Under the pieces are notes generated by a model, which was given only the letters and a program-made list of their open reading frames with translations, did not search any database and was not told where the DNA came from. The position numbers were made by a program, and so were the translations under genes. This document shows positions 25,131 to 33,702 of a stretch of 64,000 nucleotides of DNA, piece by piece. The stretch is from Roseitalea sp. (GTDB taxonomy: Bacteria; Pseudomonadota; Alphaproteobacteria; Rhizobiales; Rhizobiaceae), in assembly GCA_017642895.1 (NCBI GenBank), contig JAEPON010000001.1, positions 186,001-250,000 of the forward strand, given 5' to 3'. Position 1 is the stretch's first letter, and each line of letters starts with the position of its first letter.

Positions 25131-25538
25131 TTACATCGGCGTACAGGCCGCGCAGAGGCCACGCAGTTCGATCGTCGATTTCTTCAGCGCAAAGCTGGCG
25201 TCCTGGGCCAGGCTTTTCAGGCGCCTTGCCAGCGCCTTGTCGGTGATCTCGATGACGCTTCCGCAATCATCGCATATCATGAAGGCGGTGCGTTCATGGC
25301 TGTCGCATCCCGGCTGACGGCACGCGACAAAGGCGTTGAGGCTTTCGAGCCGGTGGACAAGGCCAAACTCGACGAGCTTGTCCAGCGCGCGATAGACCTG
25401 AAGCGGCGCGCGAAGACCGTCATCGCGCAACTGGTCCAATATTGTGTAGGCGCTCAGCGGCCCCGTCGCTTCCGACAAGGCGCCCATCACCAGAGCCTGG
25501 TTTTTCGTCAGGGCCTCTGACGCGTGGCCGTGCGGCAT
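25131..25538 (-). CDS. zur: Zinc uptake regulator, Fur family
   Basis: Protein of 135 aa from ATG 25538. The upstream frame extension overlaps znuB and is not family-like. The winged helix covers ALTKNQALVMGALSEATGPL and YRALDKLVEFGLVHRLESL. The structural zinc site is given by ICDDCG and LCAACTPM, two CxxC pairs, as in Zur, and metal ligands are likely in ACRQPGCDSHERTAF. Zur-Zn represses zinc uptake genes. It is 5 bp from znuB upstream and cobW downstream, so it is made from the same mRNA as the uptake system it should control (autoregulation inferred). Confidence 0.92.
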   Translation of the reverse strand: MPHGHASEALTKNQALVMGALSEATGPLSAYTILDQLRDDGLRAPLQVYRALDKLVEFGLVHRLESLNAFVACRQPGCDSHERTAFMICDDCGSVIEITDKALARRLKSLAQDASFALKKSTIELRGLCAACTPM

Positions 25539-25543
25539 CGCCA

Positions 25544-26386
25544 CTATCCTTTCGCGCTTTCTTGTGGCTCGGTCGCCGGATGAATGTCCGGGCGGGTCAG
25601 CCGCCGGCCCATCGGAACAAGGGACAGCAGGAAGAAGCCAAGAGCCGCGACCACGATGCTCGGGCCCGACGGCGTATCCCATTCCAGCGATCCGAACAGC
25701 CCGGCGATCACCGCCGCCGCGCCGATCAGCGCGGCGAGAACGGCCATCTGCTCGGGACCGGAGGCAAAACGCCGCGCGGTGGCCGCCGGTATGATCAGCA
25801 TCGCCGTGATCAGAAGCACGCCCACGATCTTCATCGAGATGGCGATGACCGCCGCCATCAGCAGCATGAAGATGATGTTGGCATGATCGGGATTCATGCC
25901 CTCGGCTTCGGCGAGTTCCCGGTTGACGGTGGCCGCAAACAAGGGGCGCCAGATTGCCGCCAGGACGCCAAGAACCACGGCGCCGCCGAGCCAGATGACC
26001 GCCAGATCGGGCTTGGAAACGGCCAGGATGTCGCCAAACAGGAGCCCCATCAGGTCAAACCGCACCCAGGTCATGAAGGCCAAGACCACCAGGCCAAGCG
26101 CGAGGGACGCATGCGCCAACAGTCCCAACAGCGCATCGGCGGACAATGTCGCGCCACGCTGAAGCAACAGCAATGCGAGCGACACGCAGGCCGACACCGC
26201 AAACACGGCGGCGGTGACGTTGACCTCGAACAAAAACGCGAGCGCCACACCCAGAAGCGCGGCGTGTGACAGCGTGTCGCCGAAATAGGCCAGCCGGCGC
26301 CAGACAATGAAGCAGCCCAGCGGCCCCGCGACCAGCGCAACCCCGACCCCGGCGACGAGTGCCCGTGTGAAGAAATCATCGAGCAT
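25544..26386 (-). CDS. znuB: Zinc ABC transporter permease
   Basis: Protein of 280 aa from ATG 26386, which lies 11 bp inside the end of znuC. The ABC-3 permease family is clear from FIVWRRLAYFGDTLSHAALL near the start, LGLVVLAFMTWVRFDLMGLL, the NRELAEAEGMNPDHANIIFM loop and ISMKIVGVLLITAMLIIPAA. About eight hydrophobic segments. It forms the membrane channel for Zn2+ delivered by ZnuA. The znuC, znuB and zur genes are contiguous. Confidence 0.93.
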   Translation of the reverse strand: MLDDFFTRALVAGVGVALVAGPLGCFIVWRRLAYFGDTLSHAALLGVALAFLFEVNVTAAVFAVSACVSLALLLLQRGATLSADALLGLLAHASLALGLVVLAFMTWVRFDLMGLLFGDILAVSKPDLAVIWLGGAVVLGVLAAIWRPLFAATVNRELAEAEGMNPDHANIIFMLLMAAVIAISMKIVGVLLITAMLIIPAATARRFASGPEQMAVLAALIGAAAVIAGLFGSLEWDTPSGPSIVVAALGFFLLSLVPMGRRLTRPDIHPATEPQESAKG

Positions 26387-27215
26387 CGCTGTCCCCTTCG
26401 TCGTGCAGCACATCCTGGCCGGGATGGTGCCCGTCGCCCGGATGGCAGTGGTCGGTGATCGTGCCATCGGCATGCTGGACCCGGCCATCGGGCAGATGCG
26501 TGTGATCGTGGCTGTGCTCGTAAACGGCCAGTGTCGAAGCGGCACGGGCTCCGAACAGCGCCTTGTATTCGGCGCTCGACGCGACGGCGGTCGGCGTGCC
26601 CGAGCAGCACACATGACCGTTAAGACAGATCACGCGGTCCGTGGCGGCCATGACCACATGAAGGTCGTGGGAGATCAGAAGAACACCGCAATTGAGACGG
26701 TCCCGGATGGACTTGATCAGATCGTAAAGCGCGATCTCACCGGTGAAATCGACGCCCTGGACCGGTTCGTCCAGCACCAGCAAATCGGGCTTGCGCGCGA
26801 TGGCGCGCGCCAGCAGCACCCGCTGGAACTCGCCGCCGGACAGGGTGCGCACTTCGGCGCGGGCCAAATGGCCGACGCCGGTGGCAGCCAGCGCGTCGGC
26901 CGCCTCGGCCTTGCTGATCGGGCCCGTCAACCGCAGGAAGCGATCAACGGACAAGGGCAGCGTCCAGTCAATGGCCAGCGATTGCGGCACATAGGCGATC
27001 CGAAGACCCTGGCGTCGGATGGCGGACCCTTCATCGGGCGGCAGGATGCCGAGCGCCATTTTGGCGGTTGTCGACTTGCCTGACCCGTTGGGGCCGATCA
27101 GCGTGACGATCTCGCCGGGATCGACCGCGCATGTGACGCCGCGCACCAGCCATCGGCCATTTCGAAAAATGCCGGCGCCGTCAAGTTTCACCAGCGGGTC
27201 GGTTCGTTTCAGCAT
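26376..27215 (-). CDS. znuC: Zinc ABC transporter ATPase with His-rich tail
   Basis: Protein of 279 aa. ABC motifs are Walker A TLIGPNGSGKSTTAKMAL, Q-loop AYVPQSLAIDW, signature RTLSGGEFQRVLLARAI, Walker B LLVLDEPVQGVDF and H-loop LISHDLHVVM. The last 45 residues are rich in His and Asp (EHSHDHTHLPDGRVQHADG, then DHCHPGDGHHPGQD), giving about ten His. Such a tail occurs on some zinc ATPases and may sense or buffer zinc in the cytoplasm; this is inference. First gene of the minus-strand zinc operon and divergent from znuA. Confidence 0.93.
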   Translation of the reverse strand: MLKRTDPLVKLDGAGIFRNGRWLVRGVTCAVDPGEIVTLIGPNGSGKSTTAKMALGILPPDEGSAIRRQGLRIAYVPQSLAIDWTLPLSVDRFLRLTGPISKAEAADALAATGVGHLARAEVRTLSGGEFQRVLLARAIARKPDLLVLDEPVQGVDFTGEIALYDLIKSIRDRLNCGVLLISHDLHVVMAATDRVICLNGHVCCSGTPTAVASSAEYKALFGARAASTLAVYEHSHDHTHLPDGRVQHADGTITDHCHPGDGHHPGQDVLHDEGDSDAR

Positions 27216-27280
27216 GGATCAAAGAACATCGGTCGGTGCGTGTTGTCCATATGTGTGGCAGCAAAATCGGTTGCCATGGT

Positions 27281-27304
27281 ATTGCACACGTTATACCGTT
27301 ACAC
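27281..27304. promoter_or_regulatory. Divergent znuC/znuA control region with a weak candidate Zur site
   Basis: The 146-bp gap between divergent znuC and znuA is AT-richer than average and holds CGTTATAC directly followed by CGTTACAC (27289-27304). This is a tandem repeat with the GTTAT/GTTAC elements of alphaproteobacterial Zur boxes but poor dyad symmetry. The true operator could be elsewhere in the gap. Confidence 0.3.
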
Positions 27305-27361
27305 AATCGTGTTGTGCGGGACGCGCCGTCACAACACCGGTGCAATCAGGGAGAAAAAAGC

Positions 27362-28423
27362 ATGCGCCTTGCGAAAACCGTCCTTCTGGCTTCGACATTG
27401 CTGACCGCTTCGGCGGTCACCGCTCAAGCCGAGATCAGCGTGGTCGCCTCCATCAAGCCGATCCATTCCCTTGTCGCGGGGGTCATGGACGGCGTTGGTG
27501 AGCCCGGCCTGATCATCCAGGGTGCCGGCTCCCCACATACCTATGCGATGCGGCCGTCTGAGGCGGCCATGTTGCAGTCGGCCGATGTCGTATTCTGGGT
27601 CGGCCATGATCTGGAAGCCTTTCTGGAAGGGGCGCTTGAAAGCATCGCGGCGGATGCCAAGACCGTCGAACTGATGGATGCCCATGACCTGGTCAAGCTC
27701 GGGTTCCGCGAAGGCGGCGCTTTTGAGGCCCACGATCATGGCGATCATGACGACCACGCCCATGATCACGGGGACGACCACGATCATGGTCATGACGAGG
27801 AGACCGCCGAGGCTGGCCACGATCACGATCATGATCATGACCACGAAAAAGAGGACATGGCGGAAGCGGGCCATGATCACGATCACGGGCACAGCCATGG
27901 TGGCGCAGATCCCCATATCTGGCTCGATCCGATGAATGCCAAGGCGCTTGTCCATGAGATCGAGGAGGCGCTCGTCGAGGCCGACCCGGCCAATGCTGAA
28001 ACCTATGAAGCCAATGCCGAGGTGCTGACAGCCAGGCTCGATTCCCTGATCGCCGACGTGGAAACCGAACTGGCCGGCCTTTCGGATCAGGGCTTCATCG
28101 TCTTTCACGATGCGTATCACTATTTCGAAGACCGTTTTGGCCTTGAGGCGGCCGGCGCGATCACCGTGTCGCCGGAAGTCATGCCCGGCGCGGAACGCAT
28201 CGGCGAATTGCGCGAGACCGTCCGGAGCGCCGGGGCCGCATGCGTGTTCTCGGAACCGCAGTTCGAGCCAAGGCTGGTCTCGACGGTAGTTGAGGGAACA
28301 TCGGCCAAATCCGGTGTGCTCGATCCGCTCGGCGCGGAACTGGAAAACGGATCGGACCTCTATTTCGAGCTGATCCGCAACATGGCGACCTCCTTCAAGG
28401 ACTGCCTGACACCGGCAAGCTGA
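27362..28423 (+). CDS. znuA: Zinc-binding periplasmic protein with long His/Asp-rich loop
   Basis: Protein of 353 aa from ATG 27362, which starts the signal peptide MRLAKTVLLASTLLTASAVTAQA (the frame upstream is non-coding in style). Expected zinc ligands are His59 in GAGSPHTYAMRPSEAAML, His185 in DPHIWLDPMNAKALVHEI, His in FIVFHDAYHYFEDRFGL, and an Asp late in SGVLDPLGAELENG. Residues 124-179 form an acidic loop with 19 His, mostly in HD repeats, as in ZnuA proteins where it modulates zinc capture. Divergent from znuCB. A strong terminator follows it. Confidence 0.95.
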   Translation: MRLAKTVLLASTLLTASAVTAQAEISVVASIKPIHSLVAGVMDGVGEPGLIIQGAGSPHTYAMRPSEAAMLQSADVVFWVGHDLEAFLEGALESIAADAKTVELMDAHDLVKLGFREGGAFEAHDHGDHDDHAHDHGDDHDHGHDEETAEAGHDHDHDHDHEKEDMAEAGHDHDHGHSHGGADPHIWLDPMNAKALVHEIEEALVEADPANAETYEANAEVLTARLDSLIADVETELAGLSDQGFIVFHDAYHYFEDRFGLEAAGAITVSPEVMPGAERIGELRETVRSAGAACVFSEPQFEPRLVSTVVEGTSAKSGVLDPLGAELENGSDLYFELIRNMATSFKDCLTPAS

Positions 28424-28440
28424 TCGCCAAGCCATCACCG

Positions 28441-28462
28441 GCGGGCGGCATAGGCCGCCCGC
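28441..28462 (+). terminator. Intrinsic-terminator-like hairpin after znuA
   Basis: GCGGGCGGC (28441-28449), loop ATAG, GCCGCCCGC (28454-28462): nine perfect G/C-rich pairs followed by ATTCTTTGG. It separates znuA from the next gene. Confidence 0.65.
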
Positions 28463-28481
28463 ATTCTTTGGGCCTTGAAAC

Positions 28482-28499
28482 GTAATGTGATAACATATG
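28482..28499 (+). promoter_or_regulatory. Candidate Zur box overlapping the start codon of the second COG0523 gene
   Basis: GTAATGTGATAACATATG (28482-28499) contains the near-palindrome ATGTGATAACAT (28485-28496), close to the alphaproteobacterial Zur consensus ATGTTATAACAT. The translation start ATG is 28497-28499. A repressor bound here would block transcription or initiation directly. The consensus is recalled, not searched. Confidence 0.55.
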
Positions 28500-29714
28500 A
28501 CCGACTCGCGCCTTCCCGTCACTGTCCTGTCCGGCTTTCTGGGTGCCGGCAAAACCACGCTTCTCAACCACGTCCTGAACAATCGGGAAGGGCGCCGCGT
28601 CGCCGTGATCGTCAACGACATGTCCGAAGTGAACATCGACGCCGATCTCGTGCGCGCCGACACCGAACTGAGCCGAACCGACGAGACGCTGGTCGAGATG
28701 TCGAACGGCTGCATCTGCTGCACGCTGCGCGATGATCTTCTGGCTGAGGTGCGGCGGCTCGCCGGGGAAGGGCGGTTTGACTATCTGCTGATCGAATCGA
28801 CCGGCATCTCCGAGCCGCTTCCCGTCGCCACGACCTTCGATTTCCGGGACGAGCATGGGCGGAGCCTGTCGGACGTTGCCCGCCTCGACACGATGGTCAC
28901 GGTGGTCGATGCGGTGAACCTTTTGCGCGAATATTCCAGCCACGATTTCCTGCACGACCGAGGCGAGGTGACGGGCGAGGAAGACGAGCGCACGCTCGTT
29001 CATCTTCTCACGGATCAGATCGAGTTCGCCGATGTCATCATCCTCAACAAGGTCGATGATGCCGAACCCCGTCAGGTTGATGCCGCCCGCAAGATCATTC
29101 GCAGCCTCAATGCTGATGCACGGATCATTGAGACGAGTTTCTCCGATGTGTCGGCTGCGGCGATCCTGGACACCGGCCTTTTCGATTTCGACAAGGCGCA
29201 CGAGCATCCGATGTGGGCCAAGGAGCTTTACGGCTTTGCCGACCATGTGCCCGAAACCGAGGAGTATGGTGTCACATCCTATGTCTATCGCGCGCGCCGG
29301 CCGTTCGATCCCAAGGCCGTCCACGATGTGCTGAACGGCGATATGCCCGGTGTGATCCGTGCCAAGGGGCATTTCTGGATCGCGACGCGTCCGGACATCG
29401 TCGCCGAGTTCTCGCTTGCCGGCGCCCTGTCCAGCGTCGCGCCCCTCGGGATCTGGTGGGCGTCTGTGCCGAAGGACAAATGGCCCGATCAGGACATCAT
29501 GACCCGATACATGCAATCGCAATGGCAGGAGCCCTGGGGTGACCGGCGTCAGGAGATCGTCTTCATCGGCTCCGGCATTGACTGGCCGTGGCTCAAGGCA
29601 CGGCTTGATGCGGCCCTTTGTTCCGAGACTGCTGCGCCGTCGCCTGATGCATTGGCCGACCTTGCCGACCTTCCAGACCCGTTCCCCATCTGGCGGCGCC
29701 AGGCGGCAGCTTGA
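28497..29714 (+). CDS. COG0523 GTPase, YciC/ZigA-like zinc chaperone
   Basis: Protein of 405 aa. Motifs: Walker [39 protein letters not shown], the metal motif [37 protein letters not shown], and IILNKVD. The C-terminal CobW domain spans about 265-385 ([20 protein letters not shown]). The GCICC plus [10 protein letters not shown] form places it with the zinc-starvation ZigA/YciC branch, different from the GCLCC protein at 23947-25125. No obvious ribosome site is seen; the palindrome occupies that position, suggesting leaderless or tightly repressed expression. It is followed 13 bp later by the AztD-like gene. Confidence 0.9.
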   Translation: MTDSRLPVTVLSGFLGAGKTTLLNHVLNNREGRRVAVIVNDMSEVNIDADLVRADTELSRTDETLVEMSNGCICCTLRDDLLAEVRRLAGEGRFDYLLIESTGISEPLPVATTFDFRDEHGRSLSDVARLDTMVTVVDAVNLLREYSSHDFLHDRGEVTGEEDERTLVHLLTDQIEFADVIILNKVDDAEPRQVDAARKIIRSLNADARIIETSFSDVSAAAILDTGLFDFDKAHEHPMWAKELYGFADHVPETEEYGVTSYVYRARRPFDPKAVHDVLNGDMPGVIRAKGHFWIATRPDIVAEFSLAGALSSVAPLGIWWASVPKDKWPDQDIMTRYMQSQWQEPWGDRRQEIVFIGSGIDWPWLKARLDAALCSETAAPSPDALADLADLPDPFPIWRRQAAA

Positions 29715-29727
29715 GGAGATTACGACG

Positions 29728-30048
29728 ATGGGACGAATACCGGGTCTCGCCGCAGCCTTGATCGTGGCCGGACCGGCGACGGCCGATGACGATCATCGCT
29801 ACCGCCTGCTGGTTGCTGACGCCGAGGCGCCGCAGGTCCGCATTGTCGATGTCGGAGCCGAAGGAGCGCCGGTTGCCTTCGATCTGGCTTCGCCCGCTGC
29901 GGGCGACAGGGTCGCGGTCTCCGATCCGGCGGCCGGGCAGGTCGTGTTCGTTAATGCCGAGACCCCGCAGATCGTCGATCGCGTCGATGTCTGCGGACAG
30001 CCGCGGTCGATCCTGTTGCTCGCGGCGGAGGCGGATCACCACCATTGA
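29728..30048 (+). CDS. Very short AztD-like (zinc metallochaperone) protein, internally deleted
   Basis: Protein of 106 aa with GAGGAG 9 bases before ATG and a signal peptide of about 19 residues. The mature N-terminus DDDHRYRLLVADAEAPQVRI resembles the first strand pair of the AztD beta-propeller. The second half (AAGDRVAVSDPAAGQVVFVN, then AETPQIVDRVDVCGQP) resembles the last AztD blade, and the end is EADHHH. Full AztD has about 400 residues. Here the two ends are joined in frame near residue 55, removing roughly three quarters. It may be a relic, or a one-blade zinc-binding peptide: acidic/His at both ends and one Cys remain. Cotranscription with the GTPase gene is likely. Confidence 0.6.
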   Translation: MGRIPGLAAALIVAGPATADDDHRYRLLVADAEAPQVRIVDVGAEGAPVAFDLASPAAGDRVAVSDPAAGQVVFVNAETPQIVDRVDVCGQPRSILLLAAEADHHH

Positions 30049-30113
30049 AATGACGGCTTGGTGTTCCCGGACCGGTCCTCGTATCATGGAACGCCGCCAC
30101 AACACCGAGAGAC

Positions 30114-30854
30114 ATGATGGTGGTCGAACACTTTCTGGATCAGGAATTTGTGAGGAAGTATGTCGAGAAGGGCCCGGCATGTTTCGTGCCGGGTTTTGAA
30201 GCCCTGCATCGCATGACCGCCATCCTTCTGGCAGAACACGTCCCCGCCGACGGGCGGCTTTTGCTTCTTGGTGCCGGTGGCGGGCATGAGCTGACGCGCC
30301 TTGCGTCCCACCAAGCCGGATGGCGTTTTTGCGCGGTCGATCCATCGGAGCAAATGATCGGCGCGGCACGCTATCGCATGGATCAGCAAGGCGATGCGGA
30401 ACGCGTCGACTGGGTGTGCGGGTTGATCGATGATGCTCCGGCCGGCCCGTTCGACGGAGCGACATGCTTGCTGACGTTGCACTTTGTGCCCGACGATGGT
30501 GGCAAGCTGGAAACGCTGCGGTCGATCCGGCAGCGTTTGCAGCCCGGCGCGCCGTTCGTGCTTGTCGATCTGTGCACGGATCGTGCCGCGCCCGGTTTCG
30601 ATCGGGCCGTGCATCGGTATGGCCAATATGCCGCGCTCACCGGAGCCGAGCCCGATGATGTCGAACAAACGACCGGGCGCATCCGGCAAGGCCATCTGAA
30701 TTCGGTGCCGCCGGAGCGAAACCTGGACCTGTTCCGTGAGGCCGGTTTCGAAAGCATCGAGCTCTTCTATGCAGGCCTTTCGTGGCGCGGCTGGATAATG
30801 CGCAATCCGAACGGATCGGCTGGGGCGATGGCTCGTACCACGGGGGTCGGATAA
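30114..30854 (+). CDS. Class I SAM-dependent methyltransferase
   Basis: Protein of 246 aa (a second ATG at 30117 is equally possible). Rossmann methyltransferase motifs: motif I RLLLLGAGGGHELTRLAS, motif II acidic residue in WRFCAVDPSEQMIGAAR, motif IV FDGATCLLTLHFVPDDGGK and post-motif LQPGAPFVLVDLC. The last 90 residues form a helical cap (RYGQYAALTGAEPDDVEQTT). The substrate is unknown. It lies between the zinc genes and the GntR regulator of the apiose cluster on the same strand. It does not fit either pathway in an obvious way. Confidence 0.85.
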   Translation: MMVVEHFLDQEFVRKYVEKGPACFVPGFEALHRMTAILLAEHVPADGRLLLLGAGGGHELTRLASHQAGWRFCAVDPSEQMIGAARYRMDQQGDAERVDWVCGLIDDAPAGPFDGATCLLTLHFVPDDGGKLETLRSIRQRLQPGAPFVLVDLCTDRAAPGFDRAVHRYGQYAALTGAEPDDVEQTTGRIRQGHLNSVPPERNLDLFREAGFESIELFYAGLSWRGWIMRNPNGSAGAMARTTGVG

Positions 30855-30978
30855 GGTGACCGAGATGGCACCGAAGGCGAGCAGGGTTGCGGCCACAACG
30901 GCAGCCCGGGCAGCACCGCGTCGTGGACCGGACGTATTCATGACGCACTGCCCGCTTGATGCCGGTTGGCGACTTTGC

Positions 30979-30989
30979 GATATAACTGG
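30979..30989 (+). promoter_or_regulatory. Half-site GATATAACTGG immediately before the GntR start codon
   Basis: GATATAAC differs by one base from the GATATAAT half of the operator at 31774-31790. It overlaps a possible -10 (TATAAC, 30981-30986) with TTGATG at 30956-30961 as -35. It could mediate autoregulation and would give a nearly leaderless mRNA. Confidence 0.35.
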
Positions 30990-30990
30990 C

Positions 30991-31710
30991 ATGACATCCG
31001 AGCAATCTCCGATCCGGCGCAGAAAGCTGGCCGACGAGGTCGAGGAGCGAATCCTCGCCTTCATCAGGGAAAACCGGTTGAAGCCCGGAGACTGGCTGCC
31101 CTCTGAACGCGAGTTGATGAGCCAGTACCAGGTTGGCCGCCCGGCCATTCGCGAGGCCATGCAGAATTTGCATCGGATGGGCGTCGCCGAAATCAAGCAT
31201 GGCGAGCGGCCTCGGGTGGCCGAGCCGTCCTTCGACATGATGGCGGAGCAGATGGCGCAGACGATGCGGCATCTTTTGTCTCACAATGCCGCAACGATGG
31301 AACATCTCAAGGAGGCGCGCGCGACATTCGAAACGCAGATGGCCCGGATCGCCGCGACACGGTCGCGCCCGGGCGATGTCGTCGGGCTCAAGGAGATTTT
31401 GCAGCGCCAGAAGGAGATGCAGGCCGAGCCGCATCGCTTCATGGAGTTTGACGCCAGGTTTCATGCCGCCATTGCGGCGATCAGCGGCAATCCGATCTTC
31501 GCCTCTCTCAGCCAGGCCTTGTTCGAGTGGCTTGCGCAGTTCCATATCGAGATGGTTCAAAAGCAGGGTCTGGAAAAGCTGACACTGACCGAGCATGAGG
31601 CCATCGTTGAGGCCATCGAGGCGCATGATGCCGATCTGGCCGCCCGGCACATGGCCGATCACCTCAACCGTGCCAACACACTTTATCACCAGGACAATCT
31701 GACCGGCTGA
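30991..31710 (+). CDS. GntR-family regulator (FadR/NanR subfamily), probable apiose-cluster repressor
   Basis: Protein of 239 aa from ATG 30991. A GTG at 30856 would add 45 residues that look unrelated, but no ribosome site precedes 30991, so the start is not certain. The winged helix is RILAFIRENRLKPGDWLPSE followed by RELMSQYQVGRPAIREAMQN. A helical FCD ligand domain follows, with FMEFDARFHAAIAAISGNPI and TEHEAIVEAIEAHDADLAAR. NanR-type members bind GGTATA repeats. A GGTATAAT palindrome lies in the promoter of the next operon and again before the CUT1 importer, so this is the likely regulator of both. The ligand is probably apiose or a pathway acid (inference). Confidence 0.88.
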   Translation: MTSEQSPIRRRKLADEVEERILAFIRENRLKPGDWLPSERELMSQYQVGRPAIREAMQNLHRMGVAEIKHGERPRVAEPSFDMMAEQMAQTMRHLLSHNAATMEHLKEARATFETQMARIAATRSRPGDVVGLKEILQRQKEMQAEPHRFMEFDARFHAAIAAISGNPIFASLSQALFEWLAQFHIEMVQKQGLEKLTLTEHEAIVEAIEAHDADLAARHMADHLNRANTLYHQDNLTG

Positions 31711-31757
31711 CGGCCGGCAAGCGAGATCGCAAGGGTCACGTTCTCAGCCGCACGCGC

Positions 31758-31790
31758 TTGACATTGTTCAACTGGTATAATCATTATATC
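31758..31790 (+). promoter_or_regulatory. Promoter and GntR operator of the apiose operon
   Basis: TTGACA (31758-31763) and CATTAT (31782-31787) are separated by 18 bp. Overlapping the -10, GGTATAAT-C-ATTATATC (31774-31790) is a palindrome with 7 of 8 matching pairs. The 12 bases AACTGGTATAAT recur before the CUT1 operon at 43083-43094. A repressor site over the -10 is the simplest reading. Confidence 0.6.
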
Positions 31791-31812
31791 TAAAGATTAT
31801 GCCAGGGAGGAA

Positions 31813-33702
31813 ATGTGCGTCGTGTGTGGCGGGGAGGGGCCCGGTTTGGACCGGCAGGCTGACACGCAGGCAGTGCCCGATGCATCGGCGGTGATCGACA
31901 ATGGGAGCCCGATCGGATGCGGGCCGGTGACCGCGCTGATCGCAGACGGGACCATTCGGCGCATCGCCTTTAAGGGCATCGAAATCGTGCGGAGCGTCGA
32001 TTGCCCGATCCGCGACGCCAATTGGGGCACCGCGGTTCCGGAGAACGTCCGTGAACAGCTCGATGAGCGGGCGGACGGCGTCTTTTACCGGCGGCGCTTC
32101 GACGTTTTCGAAGGCGCCCTGGACGTGCATTTGAATACGCAGTTCACGCCGCATGGCCTTCGGCTTGATCTGAGCCTGACGGCCAACCGGTCCGTTTTGA
32201 CCAATCGCGCCGGTTTCACGCTGCTGCATCCGCTGGACGGCGTGGCCGGAACCGCGCTGACGATCGTGCATTCCGACGGGTCGGAAGAGCAGGCCGCTTT
32301 TCCGATGGCGGTCATGGCAGGCCAGCCGGCCTTTGACATCGCCGGGCTCAGGCACACGGTCCATGGCGTTGCCGTTGACATCGCATTTGCCGGCGACGTC
32401 TTCGAGATGGAGGATCAGCGCAACTGGACCGATGCCTCCTTCAAGACCTATTGCCGCCCGCTGAGCCTGCCATTTCCGTACAGGATCGAGGCTGGACACA
32501 CCGTGGCCCAGTCCATCGCGATCAAAGTCAGCGGCGACGCCAGCCATTCGTCATTGATGGCCGCAACGAACGACGCGCCGGCAACTCTGCCTGACATCGC
32601 GCTGGCCGCAACGCCGGCCTGGCTGTCAGGCGCCGGTCGCGCTCTCTTTGGCCATGTGCCGCGCGCAACGCGGCTCATCCGCGTCGATCTTGGGCATGAC
32701 GATCCGGTGGATGCGGCCCATGGCATCGCCAAGCTGGGCGGATCGGTCGAACTGGAGCTGATCGTTAACGACGATGGCGACATCGAGACGCCGCTGGCCG
32801 ATCTGGCCGGTCGCATGCGTGGGTCGGGCATCGAAGTCGCCAGTGTCATCGCGCTGCCGCGGGCGTACCTCCAAAGCTATCAGCCGAGCGGACCATGGCC
32901 GGCCGGCCGGACCATCACGCAGGCGATGAATTTGGCCGCCAGCGAGTTTCCCGGCGCGCGGATCGGGGTCGGCATGCTGACCAGTTTCACCGAGTTCAAT
33001 CGCCACGCCCCGCCGCCGGAACTGGGTGATTTCGTGACCTATTCGACATGCGCCATCGTGCATGCCGCAGACGACCGGTCGGTTTTCGAGACGCTCGAGG
33101 CGCTGCCGCACATCCACCAAAGCGCCAAGGCGATTGCCGGTGACAGGCCGCTCCGGTTGGGGCTCGCCAGCATCGGTATGCGATCCAACCCCTATGGAGC
33201 GGCCGTTGCCGACAATCCGGGCCTTGATCGCATCGCCATGGCCATGGACGATCCGCGCCAGCGCACGCTGTTTGGCGCCGCGTTTGCCGTTGGCGCCTAC
33301 GCCGTGGCCGCTGCGTGCGGTGTCGCCCGGATCGCGCTTGCCGGCATTGGCGGGCCGTTTGCCACGGGGGTCATCGAGAACGATCGGTTCACCGCCTGGC
33401 CGATCCACCACGTGATCGAGGCGCTGGTCGCGATGGCCGGCGGACAGCGCGTGGCCAATCCCGCTCTTCCGGCATCCGTCTTCGGCATCCAGGCCGATGT
33501 TGACGGCCGGCGGATCGGTGTCTTCGCCAATTGCGGCTTTGAGGACACCGCCATGTCTATGGGTGGCGGCAGCGCGATCATGATGTCCGCTGGCGAGGAT
33601 GTGACCGATCCCGACTGGTTGGCGCGTGCCGAGCCGGTCGCTTCGGACAGGATCGATCTGGCTCCCGGTTCGGTTGTGTTCACCAGAGGGAGCGCCGCCT
33701 GA
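31813..33702 (+). CDS. apnL: D-apionate lactonase (ApnL-like)
   Basis: Protein of 629 aa from ATG 31813; GGGAGG is only 2 bases before it, so an in-frame GTG at 31822 may be the real start. Assigned mainly by length and place: in D-apiose clusters a protein of about this size hydrolyses apionolactone, made by the dehydrogenase ApsD, to D-apionate. Visible blocks include FKTYCRPLSLPFPYRIEAGH and GGPFATGVIENDRFTAWPIH. I see no standard lactonase motif. The middle (TRLIRVDLGHDDPVDAAHGI) hints at a TIM-barrel glycosidase-like fold. Its stop overlaps the apsD start (TGATG). First gene of the operon after the operator. Confidence 0.75.
   Translation: MCVVCGGEGPGLDRQADTQAVPDASAVIDNGSPIGCGPVTALIADGTIRRIAFKGIEIVRSVDCPIRDANWGTAVPENVREQLDERADGVFYRRRFDVFEGALDVHLNTQFTPHGLRLDLSLTANRSVLTNRAGFTLLHPLDGVAGTALTIVHSDGSEEQAAFPMAVMAGQPAFDIAGLRHTVHGVAVDIAFAGDVFEMEDQRNWTDASFKTYCRPLSLPFPYRIEAGHTVAQSIAIKVSGDASHSSLMAATNDAPATLPDIALAATPAWLSGAGRALFGHVPRATRLIRVDLGHDDPVDAAHGIAKLGGSVELELIVNDDGDIETPLADLAGRMRGSGIEVASVIALPRAYLQSYQPSGPWPAGRTITQAMNLAASEFPGARIGVGMLTSFTEFNRHAPPPELGDFVTYSTCAIVHAADDRSVFETLEALPHIHQSAKAIAGDRPLRLGLASIGMRSNPYGAAVADNPGLDRIAMAMDDPRQRTLFGAAFAVGAYAVAAACGVARIALAGIGGPFATGVIENDRFTAWPIHHVIEALVAMAGGQRVANPALPASVFGIQADVDGRRIGVFANCGFEDTAMSMGGGSAIMMSAGEDVTDPDWLARAEPVASDRIDLAPGSVVFTRGSAA

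Noticed and set aside
27762..27895. Short DNA repeat (GATCATGATCA type) in znuA as a genomic repeat array
   Set aside because: The repeats simply encode the His/Asp-rich loop of ZnuA.
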